Shown: in pieces, positions 10,170 through 20,177 of the stretch | Numbering within the stretch: the first letter of the stretch is position 1 | Layout of the letters: each line of letters opens with the position of its first letter | NCBI GenBank assembly: GCA_016271365.2 | Contig: CM028131.1 | Location: 174,658,501 to 174,722,500 of the forward strand | Source: Neoceratodus forsteri | Taxonomy: Eukaryota; Chordata; Ceratodontiformes; Ceratodontidae | Reading direction: 5' to 3' | Length of the DNA stretch: 64,000 nt | Made by a program: the position numbers and the translations under genes | The notes under the pieces: model-generated | What the model was told of the DNA's origin: nothing | Database searches by the model: none | The model's input: only the letters and a program-made list of their open reading frames with translations

Positions 10170-13100
10170 ATGCCCACAAAGAGACATGCAAGCAAAGCTG
10201 TTTCTTGCCATGGCACTGCTACCAGTGGTAAGATTGTCTGTGGGCATGGTAGTACACAGTTGCAGAAGTGCACTGCTGATGTGAGGAAAGGTATTTCTCC
10301 TTCAATGTTTTTTACAGCACAATCGGTAGCTTCACTCATAGTTGGAGGAGATGATGTTGTCCCAACTGGTGGTGTTAGTGTAGTTGCTGGTGGTGGTATT
10401 AGTATTGCTGCCTGAAGTTCCACTTGTGACCAGTTTACTGTGTCCAAAAATATAGTGGAGTGTGAAGCAGTGCCAGTGAGTGACAGTGTAGATGATGTCA
10501 TACTCCCCAGTAACATCCCAGTAACTGAACATGAGGATTCTGATCATTATGTCAACGACAGCACACAATCTGACATTTCTTCCACCGTGGCTCAGGTCAT
10601 GCATTTGCCATGCAGTGATTCACAGTGTGGTGAAAACATTTTGGGTGATGGTAGTGCTGATGATGATGTTGCTGTGGTTGCAACATGCAGTCCATATGCC
10701 AGTATCCAAGCAGAAGATGTGGATGATGTTGATGAATATGATGATGATGTCAGTGACCCTGTTGGGAACCGGAGAAAAAGAAATTCAAGGTGGCTGTGTC
10801 TGGGTCTGTTTGCATCCCCCCCCAATAAAAAGTTGTGATTTACCAGTTTCAGTTGATGATGATGACCCAGTAATAATTATAGGTAGTCGTGGTGGTCAGT
10901 TGCAGTCCAAGTGTGTCCTGCCTGAAAAATCATGCAGCACACCCCCCACTTCAGGGCTTAAAAAAACAGAGCCCAATAAGCAGCATCAGGGGGCACATGT
11001 TAAAACTAGAGCATCACAAGCCCTTGTTTGGGATTTTTTTGCAAGATGCAAATGATGCATCAGTTGCAATCTGCCAGGTTTGCCAGGTGCGTATGAGTCG
11101 GGGTTAAAAGGGGAGCGACCTGGGCACAGAGGGAGAGCAAACACATCTTAAGAACAGGCACATGGTACTGTGGACCCAGCACAAGATGGCAGCTAATACC
11201 TGTACCACAGTGGGGCATTCACCCTCGTCATCAACCATAATGAGCATGTTATCCCCTTCCATGACTGCAGCATCAAGTAGAACATTAAATGCGTGCAGTA
11301 GTGATGAAATAACAGCAGAGGATTACTACAGGCATGATGAGGTGGAGGAGCAGAATGATTTTGAAATCTTGTCCGGTGGTGGTGGTCAACGCAGTAAGTC
11401 TAGTGCAAGTGGTACATCAACCCTTGTTGGTAAATCTGGGAAAATAACTGTATTTCTGGGTTTGTCATGACCTGTGCAACCGTCTTCATCACATGTCCAC
11501 ACTCCACCCCCTGCCATTCGTAGAGCAGAACCATTTGTCATCACACCCTGTGTAAAACGTTTAAGTCAGCCCATGTTACAGAATGTTTTTGCGCATAAGC
11601 TGAAGCACCCACCCAATCATACAGTATCACATGAACTTAATGCTGCTGTAGCTGAAATGCTGGCAATTGATCTTTTGCCCTTCTCCTTTGTGGAGAATTC
11701 TGGGTTCCTGCGGTTTGCTGCACATGCCTATCCAAAATGGAAAGTCTCATCCAGGACATATTTTTTGACCCGTGCTGTCCGCAAGTTGTACTGTACTGTG
11801 TCTAACTCAATAAGACATGCCCTTCAACATTCCTTCTCTCCATTCATCCATTTAAGTATGGATATGCGAAAAAGTGGCAGAACAGAGGGGAGTTCATATT
11901 TGTGTGTAACTACACACTGGGCACAGGTGCCGGGGGTTGTTTGTGCTGTTGGTAGTGTGAATAATCAGTGTAGCAAGGTGAAGTGTCATGGTTGCAATCT
12001 TCCAGAAATTCAACAGCATGCAACAATTGTATGTGTAATGTGGCCTGCTGACACACTGGTGAAAACATGTTGGACCTGGTACTGGCTGAAACTGACAAGT
12101 GGCTGAACCCCCTGTCCCTGAGAGCTGGGTTCATAGCAAGTGACAATGGGTCAAATGTGGTGAAATGCATCACGAATGGTGGCTTTTTTCGGGTTCCATG
12201 CATGGCCCACTGTTTAAATCTTGTGGTGCATGAGTTTCTGCCGCACCCTGATATAAAGGAAATGCTGACAGTTGCACGCGGTATCTGTTCTCACTTTTCA
12301 TGCTCTGCAAAAGCCAGTGACCAGCTTCGGCAGTTGCAGATTTGAACCTTCCTCCTGCAGCACCGCTTAAAGCTTGAAGTTGTCACCTGGTGGAACTCCA
12401 CTTTATACATGGCAGAGAGGTTGTATGAACAGTACAAAGCCATCTCAGAATATTTTGTCATGCACACTAGCCGTGACAGTTTCGGGGCCTCCATGTCTAT
12501 GACGACTGAACAGTGGCATCTCATGAACTCTGTAATAAGAATCTTGAGGTCTTTTGAACATGCCACACAGGCAGTGAGTGGCAAGTCTGCCTCCATTAGC
12601 CAATCAATTCCATTGCTGCGGGTGCTGAGGCAGATATTGGTGAATGTACAGCATAACTTTGATGTTGCCAGAGACAGTGCTAGCAGTGTGTTGCTGAAAC
12701 ACATGCTGACAGTATTCGACCAGAATCATCACATCTTGAGCATTCAGTGTAGTGACAACTTTGCAATAGCAACAATGCTGGACCCACAATACAAACGTGG
12801 AATTGCCTCAGTACTGGAAGGTGGGCTAAACAGGTAAAAACTGTCAGTGGGCAACTGGTGCACTTGGTTCATGGGGCACAGAGGTCACGTACCAAGGTCA
12901 GCAAACCTCAGCAGCATAATCAGGCTGAAGGTGAACCTGGAGGAGTAGTATCAAGCACATCCTGTAAGGAGAAGGGGACTGCAGTTCCAGGTGGTCTGTC
13001 ATCAAAAGTGGTTGGTGTTAAGCCACTTTGGGAGGCCGTGTTCCAAGTGAGGATTTGTGACATAAATGATTCCGAAGAAGCGGATGATGCATCAACCACT

Positions 13101-13453
13101 GGACTTAGGGCAGCACAGCGAATGGTTGAGTCATATGTGTCTGAAAACAGGTGTCTGTCAATCACTGATGATACCCTTTTATACTGGAGTGGAAAGGTCA
13201 GTGAATGGCCAGAGCTGACCGCTGTGGCACTGAAGTACCTGACATGCCCATCCTCCAGTGTGAGTGTCGAGAGGGTATTCGGCTCAGCAGGTGAAAAAGC
13301 TTGGGATCATCATACAAACCTCTGTCCTGCAAATGTCAGTTTGCTGACATTCATTACAAGCATTTGTCAATGCCGAATGTTGTCACGCTGGCATTGGCAT
13401 TGGCAGTGCCGGAGCTCGAGACGCATAATAGGTTTGTTGGTGAAGTATTGAAG
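10170..13453 (+). pseudogene. hAT-family transposase, BED finger type, inactivated
   Basis: Domains run in order. An acidic N-terminal region (10440-10838) comes first. A BED zinc finger follows at about 11012-11165 (ALVWDFFARC, frameshift at a T run, ICQVC, THLKNRH). Then come the first catalytic Asp region (HLSMDMRKSG, about 11850-11880), the second Asp (FIASDNGSNVVKC, about 12128-12165), a CMAHCLNLVVHE block, the Glu region (LRSFEHATQAVSGK, about 12545-12585), and the hAT dimerisation domain (LTCPSSSVSVERVFGSAG, about 13235-13290). Stops occur at 11105, 11468 and 12343, and frame changes at about 11040, 12065 and 12840. The aromatic residue usual after the first Asp is replaced. Not functional. 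Confidence 0.85.
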
Positions 13454-13859
13454 TGACACCAACCCCATCCCCACCCTGTAGAGAGTGACAGGCATTGGGG
13501 TGTGCCTTTGGGTCGTCAGCTATAACGCTCATGCCATTGTACCTCACCCTACCCTGTAGACACTGACAAGTGTCGGGGTGTGCTTTGGGGTCTTTGGGCG
13601 TTATACTTACCCCATTCCATAAGGAAATACACTAATGTGGGTGCAGTGTAGGAATGTGGGGTGAACTTTGTGGCCAAGCAGAGCAAGGCACACCACGATG
13701 CCTGTCAGTGGCTGCAGGGTGGGAGTGGGGGGTGGAATGGCATGAGCATTACATTCAATGATCCCAAGTCACACCCCTGATGCCTGTCAGTCTGTACCGG
13801 TTGGGGTGCTACAGTTGGAAACCCTAACAATGTAGGCATGTGGTGGTAGTTTCACTCCA
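13454..13859. other. hAT 3' untranslated segment with GGGGTGTG repeats
   Basis: After the transposase stop, about 400 bp carry several copies of a motif of the form GACA..GTGTCGGGGTGTG followed by a TTACCCCATTCC block, in both orientations. The same motif pair forms most of the short foldback MITE at 54529-54808. No open frame or other gene is seen. Confidence 0.5.
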
Positions 13860-14960
13860 CATTTTCAACATGGGCTGCTTGTCAGGCCACCTCATGAAAA
13901 GTGGCACAATCACTTTGTTAGCTGAAAGATAGTTTTGCACAGCGGCTGTGCTATTTGGCGACAGAGGGACGAAAACACATTTTTGGGCAGGTTGTGGAGA
14001 ATGACAACTGTATTGTTCATGAGGAGGCGTTAAAAAATGGCAACGTTAAAAATCTGGAGTGACAATACGAAATATTGGTGAAGCAATGAGCATGCATACA
14101 AACTGCCCAACACACGTCCGTAACCCAATTATTTCTGGAAGTTTGGTAGACACATTTGTAACATAGGCATTTTGGGACTTCCCCTTATGAACAGTGGCAG
14201 TGCGATTTTGTTAATCTATCCCAAAAGTTGATTTCCCACAGCGACCACGCTATTGTGCGCCACAGGTGCAGAAACACATTTTGGGCAGGATGTGAAAAAT
14301 GACAGCTGTACTGTTCATAAGGAGGTGTGAAGAAATGCTAGTGTTGAAAATCTGGCATGGAAACATTGCAAATTTGCGAAGTTATAAGGGTGTGTGGAAA
14401 CTGCACAACGCATGCTTGCAACACAGTCATTTTATGGACTTTCGGCACCAAATTTTCAAAATAGGCATTTTAGCACCTCTGCTTATGAACAGTGTCACTG
14501 TCATTTCCTCAAACTGTCCTGAAAAGTGATTTCACACAGCAACCGCACTATTCTGTGCCAGATGTGCGAAAACACATTTCAGGGAGGATATGTAAAATGA
14601 CAGCTGTACTGTTCATCAGGAGGTGTGGAAAAATGGCAAGTTTGAAAATCTGGAGTGAAAATATTACAAATTCATGACGTTACGAACGTGTGTAGAAACA
14701 GCGCAACGCACGCTTGTAAAACAGCCATTTTTGGGAGTTTTGCCACCGAATTTGCAACATAGGCTTTTTGCAAGCTCCCCTCATGAACAGTGGCACTGTC
14801 ATTTTGTTACTCAGTCCCGAAAGGTGATTCCACGCAGTGACCGCGAAATCACCTTTCAAGACCGAATAACGCCATGACAGTGCCACAATTCATGAGGAGG
14901 GGTCCCAAAAACCCCATGTTGAAAATTTGGTGCCAAAATTTTAAAATGTGCCTGAGATAT
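13860..14960. repeat. Subterminal tandem array, ~300-bp units (hAT copy 1)
   Basis: About 3.6 diverged units start near 13868, 14165, 14468 and 14767. Each unit has a CTCATGAACAGTG..CACTGTCATTTT block and, about 130 bp later, its inverted counterpart AAATGACAGCTGTACTG..CATAAGGAGGTG. Each unit is therefore itself a loose hairpin. A GCGCAACGCACGCTTGTAAA block is also conserved. The last unit ends in a strong palindrome (about 14745-14935) joining GGTGATTCC and GAAATCACCT. The matching array is at 41906-42960. Confidence 0.85.
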
Positions 14961-15540
14961 GCATCAAAGTTGAAAAAACCCTGTTTATTCCATTATACAG
15001 CTTACCGGCATTTCCTCAGTTCACGGTCGGCTTTGAAGAGTGCCGACGTGTTCCCGGTCCACCGCAGATCGTCGTGCTGGACTCTGCACGTAAGTATGGG
15101 GTGAGGGGGATGTGGGGAGGAAGGGTGCACAGTGGGTGGGTGCAGGTTGTGGGAGGGGGGCAGGGAGACCGCCAAGGGACCGTTTCCTTTTTCTACAGGT
15201 ACAAACAAAAAAAAAATTGCAGGACCATTTTTTCTGTTACAGGGGCATGTGGCACACTGGGGTGGGCTCCAGCACACAATGGAGCTCATTTTCTTGGGGC
15301 AGCTGTAACTTACGGGGATTGGGCACCCCATCGGCACACAACAAAAGGTTACTTTATGCTGACGGGGGATTGGGCACCCGTCAGCACACAAGGAAAGTGG
15401 GTGGGCAGAGCCGAGGGATTGGGCATCCCCTCAGCATATAACAAATGGGGGCTTCTTTATGCCGACAGAGGAGTGGCTCCCCTTCAGCACATACATTGAG
15501 GCAGGGTGTTGACAGCGGGATTGGGCACTCGTCGGCAGTT

Positions 15541-16205
15541 TGGCGGGCAGTGTGCTACCATGTTTGTGTTTCCAGGTAAGCACATTGGGAGGTCCACTGC
15601 ATGTGATGAGCTTTGCTAGCATTGCAGCGGACCTTTCCTTAGATGTGCTAGTCTGGGTGGTGTGGCGCTGGCATGCAGGCTGACTGGGGAATGAGGGACA
15701 CAACTACTGATGCGTGCCCTGCATTCGCCCAACAGTGACTGTGCCTCCAAATCTGCACTACCGCAAGATGTTGGCTGCACAAGCACACCAACATAAAAAT
15801 GAATGAAAAGCACATATCAGCTCAGACTGCAAACTCAGTATTCATACCCTGGCATACTTATGGTTTTGCTGATGTTGTAGAAAGGAACCTTCCTGGTGGC
15901 AGTGGCAGCATGAAATGGCCTACCACTGACATAGATGATAACACAATGGAGAAAGAATTTCCCAGTGGTCAGAATTCAGACATAGAAGACTGCAAGGGCA
16001 GCTTTCTTTATGAGGATGATGATGAATGATGATGAGGTTAATGTTGGCAGGTTTTAACTTAAGTGGTTAAAAGGCTGTCACATTTCTTGTATGATACATG
16101 TTTTCTTTTTCATAAAGTTAAATCAGTGTCACACTCATAGTGACTCAAATTCCATATGTCACATCACATTTATAACACAGAGCACAGTATATCCTGACCC
16201 CTGGA
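15541..16205. other. Unassigned stretch with one small acidic open frame
   Basis: No known element was recognised. A 76-codon plus-strand frame at 15799-16029 ends in an acidic run (FLYEDDDE) coded by GAT repeats. It has no recognisable domain, start context or neighbour exon, and could be chance. The stretch separates the hAT tail from the 68-bp minisatellite. Confidence 0.35.
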
Positions 16206-16675
16206 CTACCACCACCATAAGATCGCTGTTACCTGTTCACCACTGCCACCATAGGGAATGTGATCGTGTGTCCCCCTGGACTACCACCACCATAAGACCG
16301 CTGTTCACCACTGCCACCATAAGGAATGTGACTGTGTGTGTCCCTGGGCTACCACCACCATAAGACCACTGTTCACCACTGCCACCATAAGGAATGTGAC
16401 CGTGTGTTCCCCTGGACTACCACCACCATAAGACTGCTGATCACCACTGCCACCATAAGGAATGTGACTGTGTGTGTCCCTGGGCTACCACCACCATAAG
16501 ACCGCTGTTCACCACTGCCACCATAAGGAATGTGACCGTGTGTTCCCCTGGACTACCACCACCATAAGACTGCTGATCACCACTGCCACCATAGGGAATG
16601 TGACCGTGTGTGTCCCTGGGCTACCACCACCATAAGACCACTGATAGCCACTGCCACCACCACCACCACCATTGT
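16206..16675. repeat. 68-bp minisatellite with a two-unit higher order
   Basis: CTACCACCACCATAAGA starts near 16206, 16281, 16349, 16417, 16485, 16553 and 16621. From 16281 onward the spacing is exactly 68 bp. Units alternate between a form ending TGTGTGTGTCCCTGGG and one ending CGTGTGTTCCCCTGGA, giving a 136-bp dimer for much of the array. The last unit is partial and ends in a (CCA)n run. Unit length is not a multiple of three, so the array has no stable coding phase. Confidence 0.95.
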
Positions 16676-16689
16676 GGCAATGTTTTCCA

Positions 16690-16800
16690 TTACATGTCTT
16701 GACCATGCCAAGGCAGTGGGAATCGAACAGGAGACCACATTCATCAGCCACAGGCACAAGGCTTCTTACTATTAAAACTATAACACGAGTATGTGTACTA
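16690..16800 (-). other. tRNA-like sequence, possible SINE head
   Basis: On the minus strand CTGTTCGATTCCCACTG (about 16740-16722) is a near-canonical pol III B box in a TpsiC-like context. About 45 bp upstream, TATAGTTTTAATAGTAAGAA could be a decayed A box. The cloverleaf is not convincing, so a functional tRNA gene is unlikely; a SINE head or tRNA pseudogene fits better. It lies directly beside the minisatellite. Confidence 0.4.
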
Positions 16801-17786
16801 ATGTTTTTCATGCTATTTAACTTCCTTTTATCTGTGTGTTTTGTTTTCTGTTACTTTTCTGAGCTGCAATGGTCAAACACATACGGTCAACTTATTTTAT
16901 TTTTTTACAGGATAACAACAAATGACTCTCCTTTGCTGAAGGTCTGTATCAATGGTACAGAGCAGTACTGTCTACAGGAACCTATGGGATATCTATTTCC
17001 AATCCATACTGGTAAGTATATCAATTTTATTTTATCTGTTCTTTTTTTTTTTTCATAAGAGTGCAACAGATCTGACTGATGATTCATAAACTAGGTGCCA
17101 TGTACATCACAAAAAATATTTCTGCGACATATCATGCACTGTATTCCAAATCTGCAGCTGTGCAGCCATGACAGTGTTGAAAAAGTTGGACTCAGGTCGT
17201 GTTACTTGACAAGATGTGGTTTTAAAATGTAACTTGAGTTGAGATGCAGGGACACTGACACAGTGTATTTGTTACACAGCCTGGTACCAAATTAAATTGT
17301 CATCTGATGATTGCAGTGGGACAGCTTGCTATCTGTGTTAATCCAGATACCCTTGGTAGAACAGCCACGGCTTAAACATAATGTCTTACTGCTGCAATCA
17401 AGTTGTAATAAGTCCTTCATTTCCTTTTTTAGGAAACTTCCAGATGCTTTGTTGTGTCATAGATGCCTTATCCAAAGAACTTCTTCAACATCATGCCCCC
17501 CTCCCCCGGGCTGGGGCAGACATGCGACATGCAGAAGCCATTTCAATCGATGACCATGACCATCATTACTGGACTGGAGAAGGATGCATGTGAAATATGA
17601 GAAGAAGTAACCAAATAATAAACCATTAATGAGACCTACTTGCAAATATGCTTCCCCCCCAAAAAAAATACTTACCTTCATTGACTTGAGAGTATTCTAT
17701 TTCCAATTTCAATGCCAAAATTTCTCATCAAGCACCGGAATGTGCACACCAACAGTATGTGACCTGTGATACAAAACAATACAGTG
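16801..17786. other. Unassigned stretch, no element recognised
   Basis: This AT-rich sequence has two T runs (16899-16910 and 17042-17053) and a C-rich patch at 17495-17512. I see no long frame with a recognisable domain, no clear inverted repeat and no LINE tail. It ends where the first giant foldback begins. Confidence 0.4.
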
Positions 17787-18202
17787 GCCCGGATATTCAG
17801 AAGGGTTGCGCAGATGGCGCAAACAGCAGTAGTTCTATGCGCAACCCACTGGACGCGCCAGCGTGATATTCAAACAGGGATTGTACTGCCACAAATTCTG
17901 ATGCCCCGGAGTGCATCAGTAATGTATGCAGCACAGGTTGGGGGGCGTGCCCATGCATACTCCGCACATCCCGATATTCAGCCCGGGATGTGCTGAGTCC
18001 ATGCATGTGCAACCCCTACTTGCGCTACACACAGGTGAGCCAAAAAAAAAGGAACAACAGCTGGCCACCCACAGGTGAGCTGCTGTATTGAAAGGTGCAA
18101 CATGGCAGCTGCCACTTGTGGGTGGCCACCCGAGCTCCGGCTGCACCTTCATGGCGGCGCTCCCCATGCCTGATCATGGGCATCTGTTGACATAAAAGCA
18201 GT

Positions 18203-18500
18203 CCTATATCCCGATGGTCCAGTGGACTGCTCGCAGCCCGATGCCGGGCATATGTTTAAATTCCAAAGTCCAATATCCCTGGTGGTCCAGTGGACCGCTC
18301 GCAGCCCGATCGCGGGCATAAGTAAAAATAAAAGCATTCCAATATCCCTGGTGGTCCAGTGGACCGCTCATAGCCCGAACACGGGCATAAGTAAAAATAA
18401 AAGCATTCCAATATCCCTGGCAGTCCTGTGGACAGCTCGCAGCTCAATCGTGAGCTTCAGTATGACAATAATATGTCCAATATCCCTGGTGGTCCAGTGG
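18203..18500 (+). repeat. 69-bp array, left arm of giant foldback 1
   Basis: Four and a half units begin AATATCCCTGGTGGTCCAGT at 18272, 18341, 18410 and 18479, exactly 69 bp apart; a diverged first unit starts near 18203. Each unit contains the short palindrome GGTCCAGTGGACC and a second one around GCCCGATCGCGGGC. Confidence 0.95.
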
Positions 18501-18895
18501 TACCCTCCTCCCCACCCGCCCACTGAGCCCCACTGCCCCGCTCCCCCCCAGTCAGCGGCAGGTGGCAGCACCCCACCCACCTGCTGCCCGGCCACCCGCC
18601 AACTGACACTGTACGGTAGGGCTGTGCACTTATTGGTCATGAGCGCGAGCAATGGCATGCAGCCCATAACAGATACACAGTATCCAGATCTGTGAATGGA
18701 TCCATTCACAGGTCTGACTGTGCAGCACAGTATGACTGCATGCCCATTGGCTCACACTGTGGAGCAATGGGCCTACAGACCTACTGTAGGTGTCAGTTGG
18801 TGGGCAGCGGGCATCAGGTGGGTGGTGTTGCTGTCCGCTGACCGGGGAGCGGGTGGTGGGCCTACTGCGGGTGTGGGGAGGGGGGTACTTACTGA

Positions 18896-19230
18896 CCACC
18901 AGGGATATTGGATGTATTATTGTCATGCTGAAGCCCGTGATTGGGCTGTGAGTGGTCCACTGGACCACCAGGGATATTAGAGGTTTTTATTTCTACATAT
19001 GCCTGTGATCGGGCTGCAAACGGTCCACTGGACCACCAGGGATATAGGAATGCTTTTATGTTTACTCATGCCTGCGATTGGGCTGCAAGCAGTCCACAGG
19101 ACCACCAGGGATATAGGACAAATTATTTTCATACTGAAGCCCGTGATAGGGCATGCAGTGGTCCACTGGACCACCAGTGATATTGGAAGATTATCTAAAT
19201 CTACATATGCCCATGATCGGGCAGTGGGGC
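18896..19230 (-). repeat. Inverted 69-bp array, right arm of giant foldback 1
   Basis: The reverse-complement unit, CCACCAGGGATAT and onward, starts near 18896, 18965, 19033, 19102 and 19170. Copy number and spacing mirror the left-arm array, so the two can pair over about 300 bp. Confidence 0.95.
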
Positions 19231-19652
19231 ACATTGCTGTGCTGTGCAGGGGGGCGTCGGTCCCCGACGGCTGCTGCCTGGCAGGGCACCAGGCGCAAGT
19301 CGCCAGGGATTGGCGCACCTGCATGTAAATGGGGCCATAATGACATGCAAATGTCCCCATTTGTGCCTTGCATACATTATGGCTCCATTTGTATGTGCAC
19401 TTTTGAATATCGTGGTTGTTGCACATAGCGCAATGGAACTTGTGCTAGCGCATCCCCCTGCTCCACTCTGGCCACTTGCACTGGTGCAGTGCCACTGCAC
19501 CATGCGCACTGCGGGTGGCCAGGGTGCGATATTCAATGATGCTGTGCCATGGTGTAGCTCCGTTGAATATCACCCTGTCAATGCCCCTGCACAGCCAAGT
19601 TGCGCTGTACCCAGGCTTGCACCACAGTCTGGCACAGTCTGAATATCCAGGC

Positions 19653-20177
19653 CCATGAGTACATGTATATGTATGTCAACCCCAAACCTAGAAAATACAT
19701 TTATATGTTTATATATATATATATATATATATCAACTCACCAAGGTTACTATTAGTGTGCACACAAAGGGCACCCTTCCATCTGGTTGAGGAGATCGCAT
19801 CGCATTCGCAGGAATTGAAGCACACTTTGAACCAGCAACAGTTCTCTCATGGTCATCATTTCTGACAGAACACTGAATGATTTCATGTCATGTCATCCCT
19901 CTTCACACAGTTTGGCAAGACACTGTGCATCATATCATCATCATCACAGAGTATGTAAATTTTCTGGACATAAGACAGTTGCATTTTGGGGATGCAGAAA
20001 ACTTCTGGGGACTCTGTGTGACCACTGCATGCATGAGTGACTGCGCAATACATTCTGGGGGACTTTGCATGTGGTGTAGCGCTCCCATTTCACTTTGTCA
20101 GCACTTGGGAATTTTCTGGACACAAGACACTTGCATTTTGTGTGTTGTGAGCACATAATGTCATAATTAAATTGTAA
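19653..20177. repeat. (TA)n tract and one copy of a dispersed ~150-bp unit
   Basis: A pure TA run lies at about 19708-19731. At about 19935-20160 the sequence TTTTCTGGACACAAGACA..TTGCATTTTG.GGATGCA, with TTCTGGGGGACTTTGCAT between copies, matches the reverse complement of the 150-bp tandem units at 44596-45180. About 1.4 units are present here. No coding sequence is seen. Confidence 0.6.

Larger units (their letters stand above)
10150..15540 (+). mobile_element. Decayed hAT (ZBED-type) DNA transposon with subterminal array
   Basis: A broken hAT transposase frame (10170-13453) is followed by a non-coding 3' region: 13454-13860 (rich in GGGGTGTG motifs), a ~300-bp tandem array (13860-14960), and a GC-rich tail to about 15540. 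The 3' region recurs at 41732-43420 with the end of the transposase frame attached, which shows these parts belong to one element. The outer boundaries and terminal inverted repeats were not located; 10150 and 15540 are estimates. Confidence 0.75.
17787..19652. mobile_element. Giant foldback element, copy 1 (1.87 kb)
   Basis: The left end GCCCGGATATTCAG and the right end CTGAATATCCAGGC are inverted repeats. The whole 1,866 bp folds on itself. A 69-bp array on the left (18203-18500) pairs with an inverted array on the right (18896-19230), GC-rich spacers pair across 18500-18895, and the centre near 18698 reads GTGAATGGATCCATTCAC. No transposase frame is present. The family recurs at 20521-22151 and 58144-59753. 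Flanks (CAGTG left, CCATG right) do not show a clear duplication here. Confidence 0.85.

Noticed and set aside
10440..10838. Acidic frame as a separate gene from the hAT transposase
   Set aside because: It lies in order just upstream of the BED finger with only frame changes between, so it is better read as the transposase N-terminus.
10170..13453. A domesticated (host-used) ZBED gene
   Set aside because: Three in-frame stops and three frame changes, plus attached transposon 3' repeats, show a dead transposon copy.
15799..16029. Small acidic open frame as a host gene
   Set aside because: Short, unlinked, ends in a GAT repeat; listed only as part of an unassigned stretch.
16206..16675. CRISPR array
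   Set aside because: The units are contiguous 68-bp tandem repeats without unique spacers, and all surroundings are vertebrate transposons.
16690..16800. A functional tRNA gene on the minus strand
   Set aside because: The B box is good, but acceptor and D-arm pairing are not convincing and no terminator run follows at the right place; kept only as tRNA-like.
16091..16811. Frames across the 68-bp minisatellite with repeated HSLWWQW-type peptides
   Set aside because: A 68-bp unit shifts phase each repeat, and the peptides are products of the repeat only.
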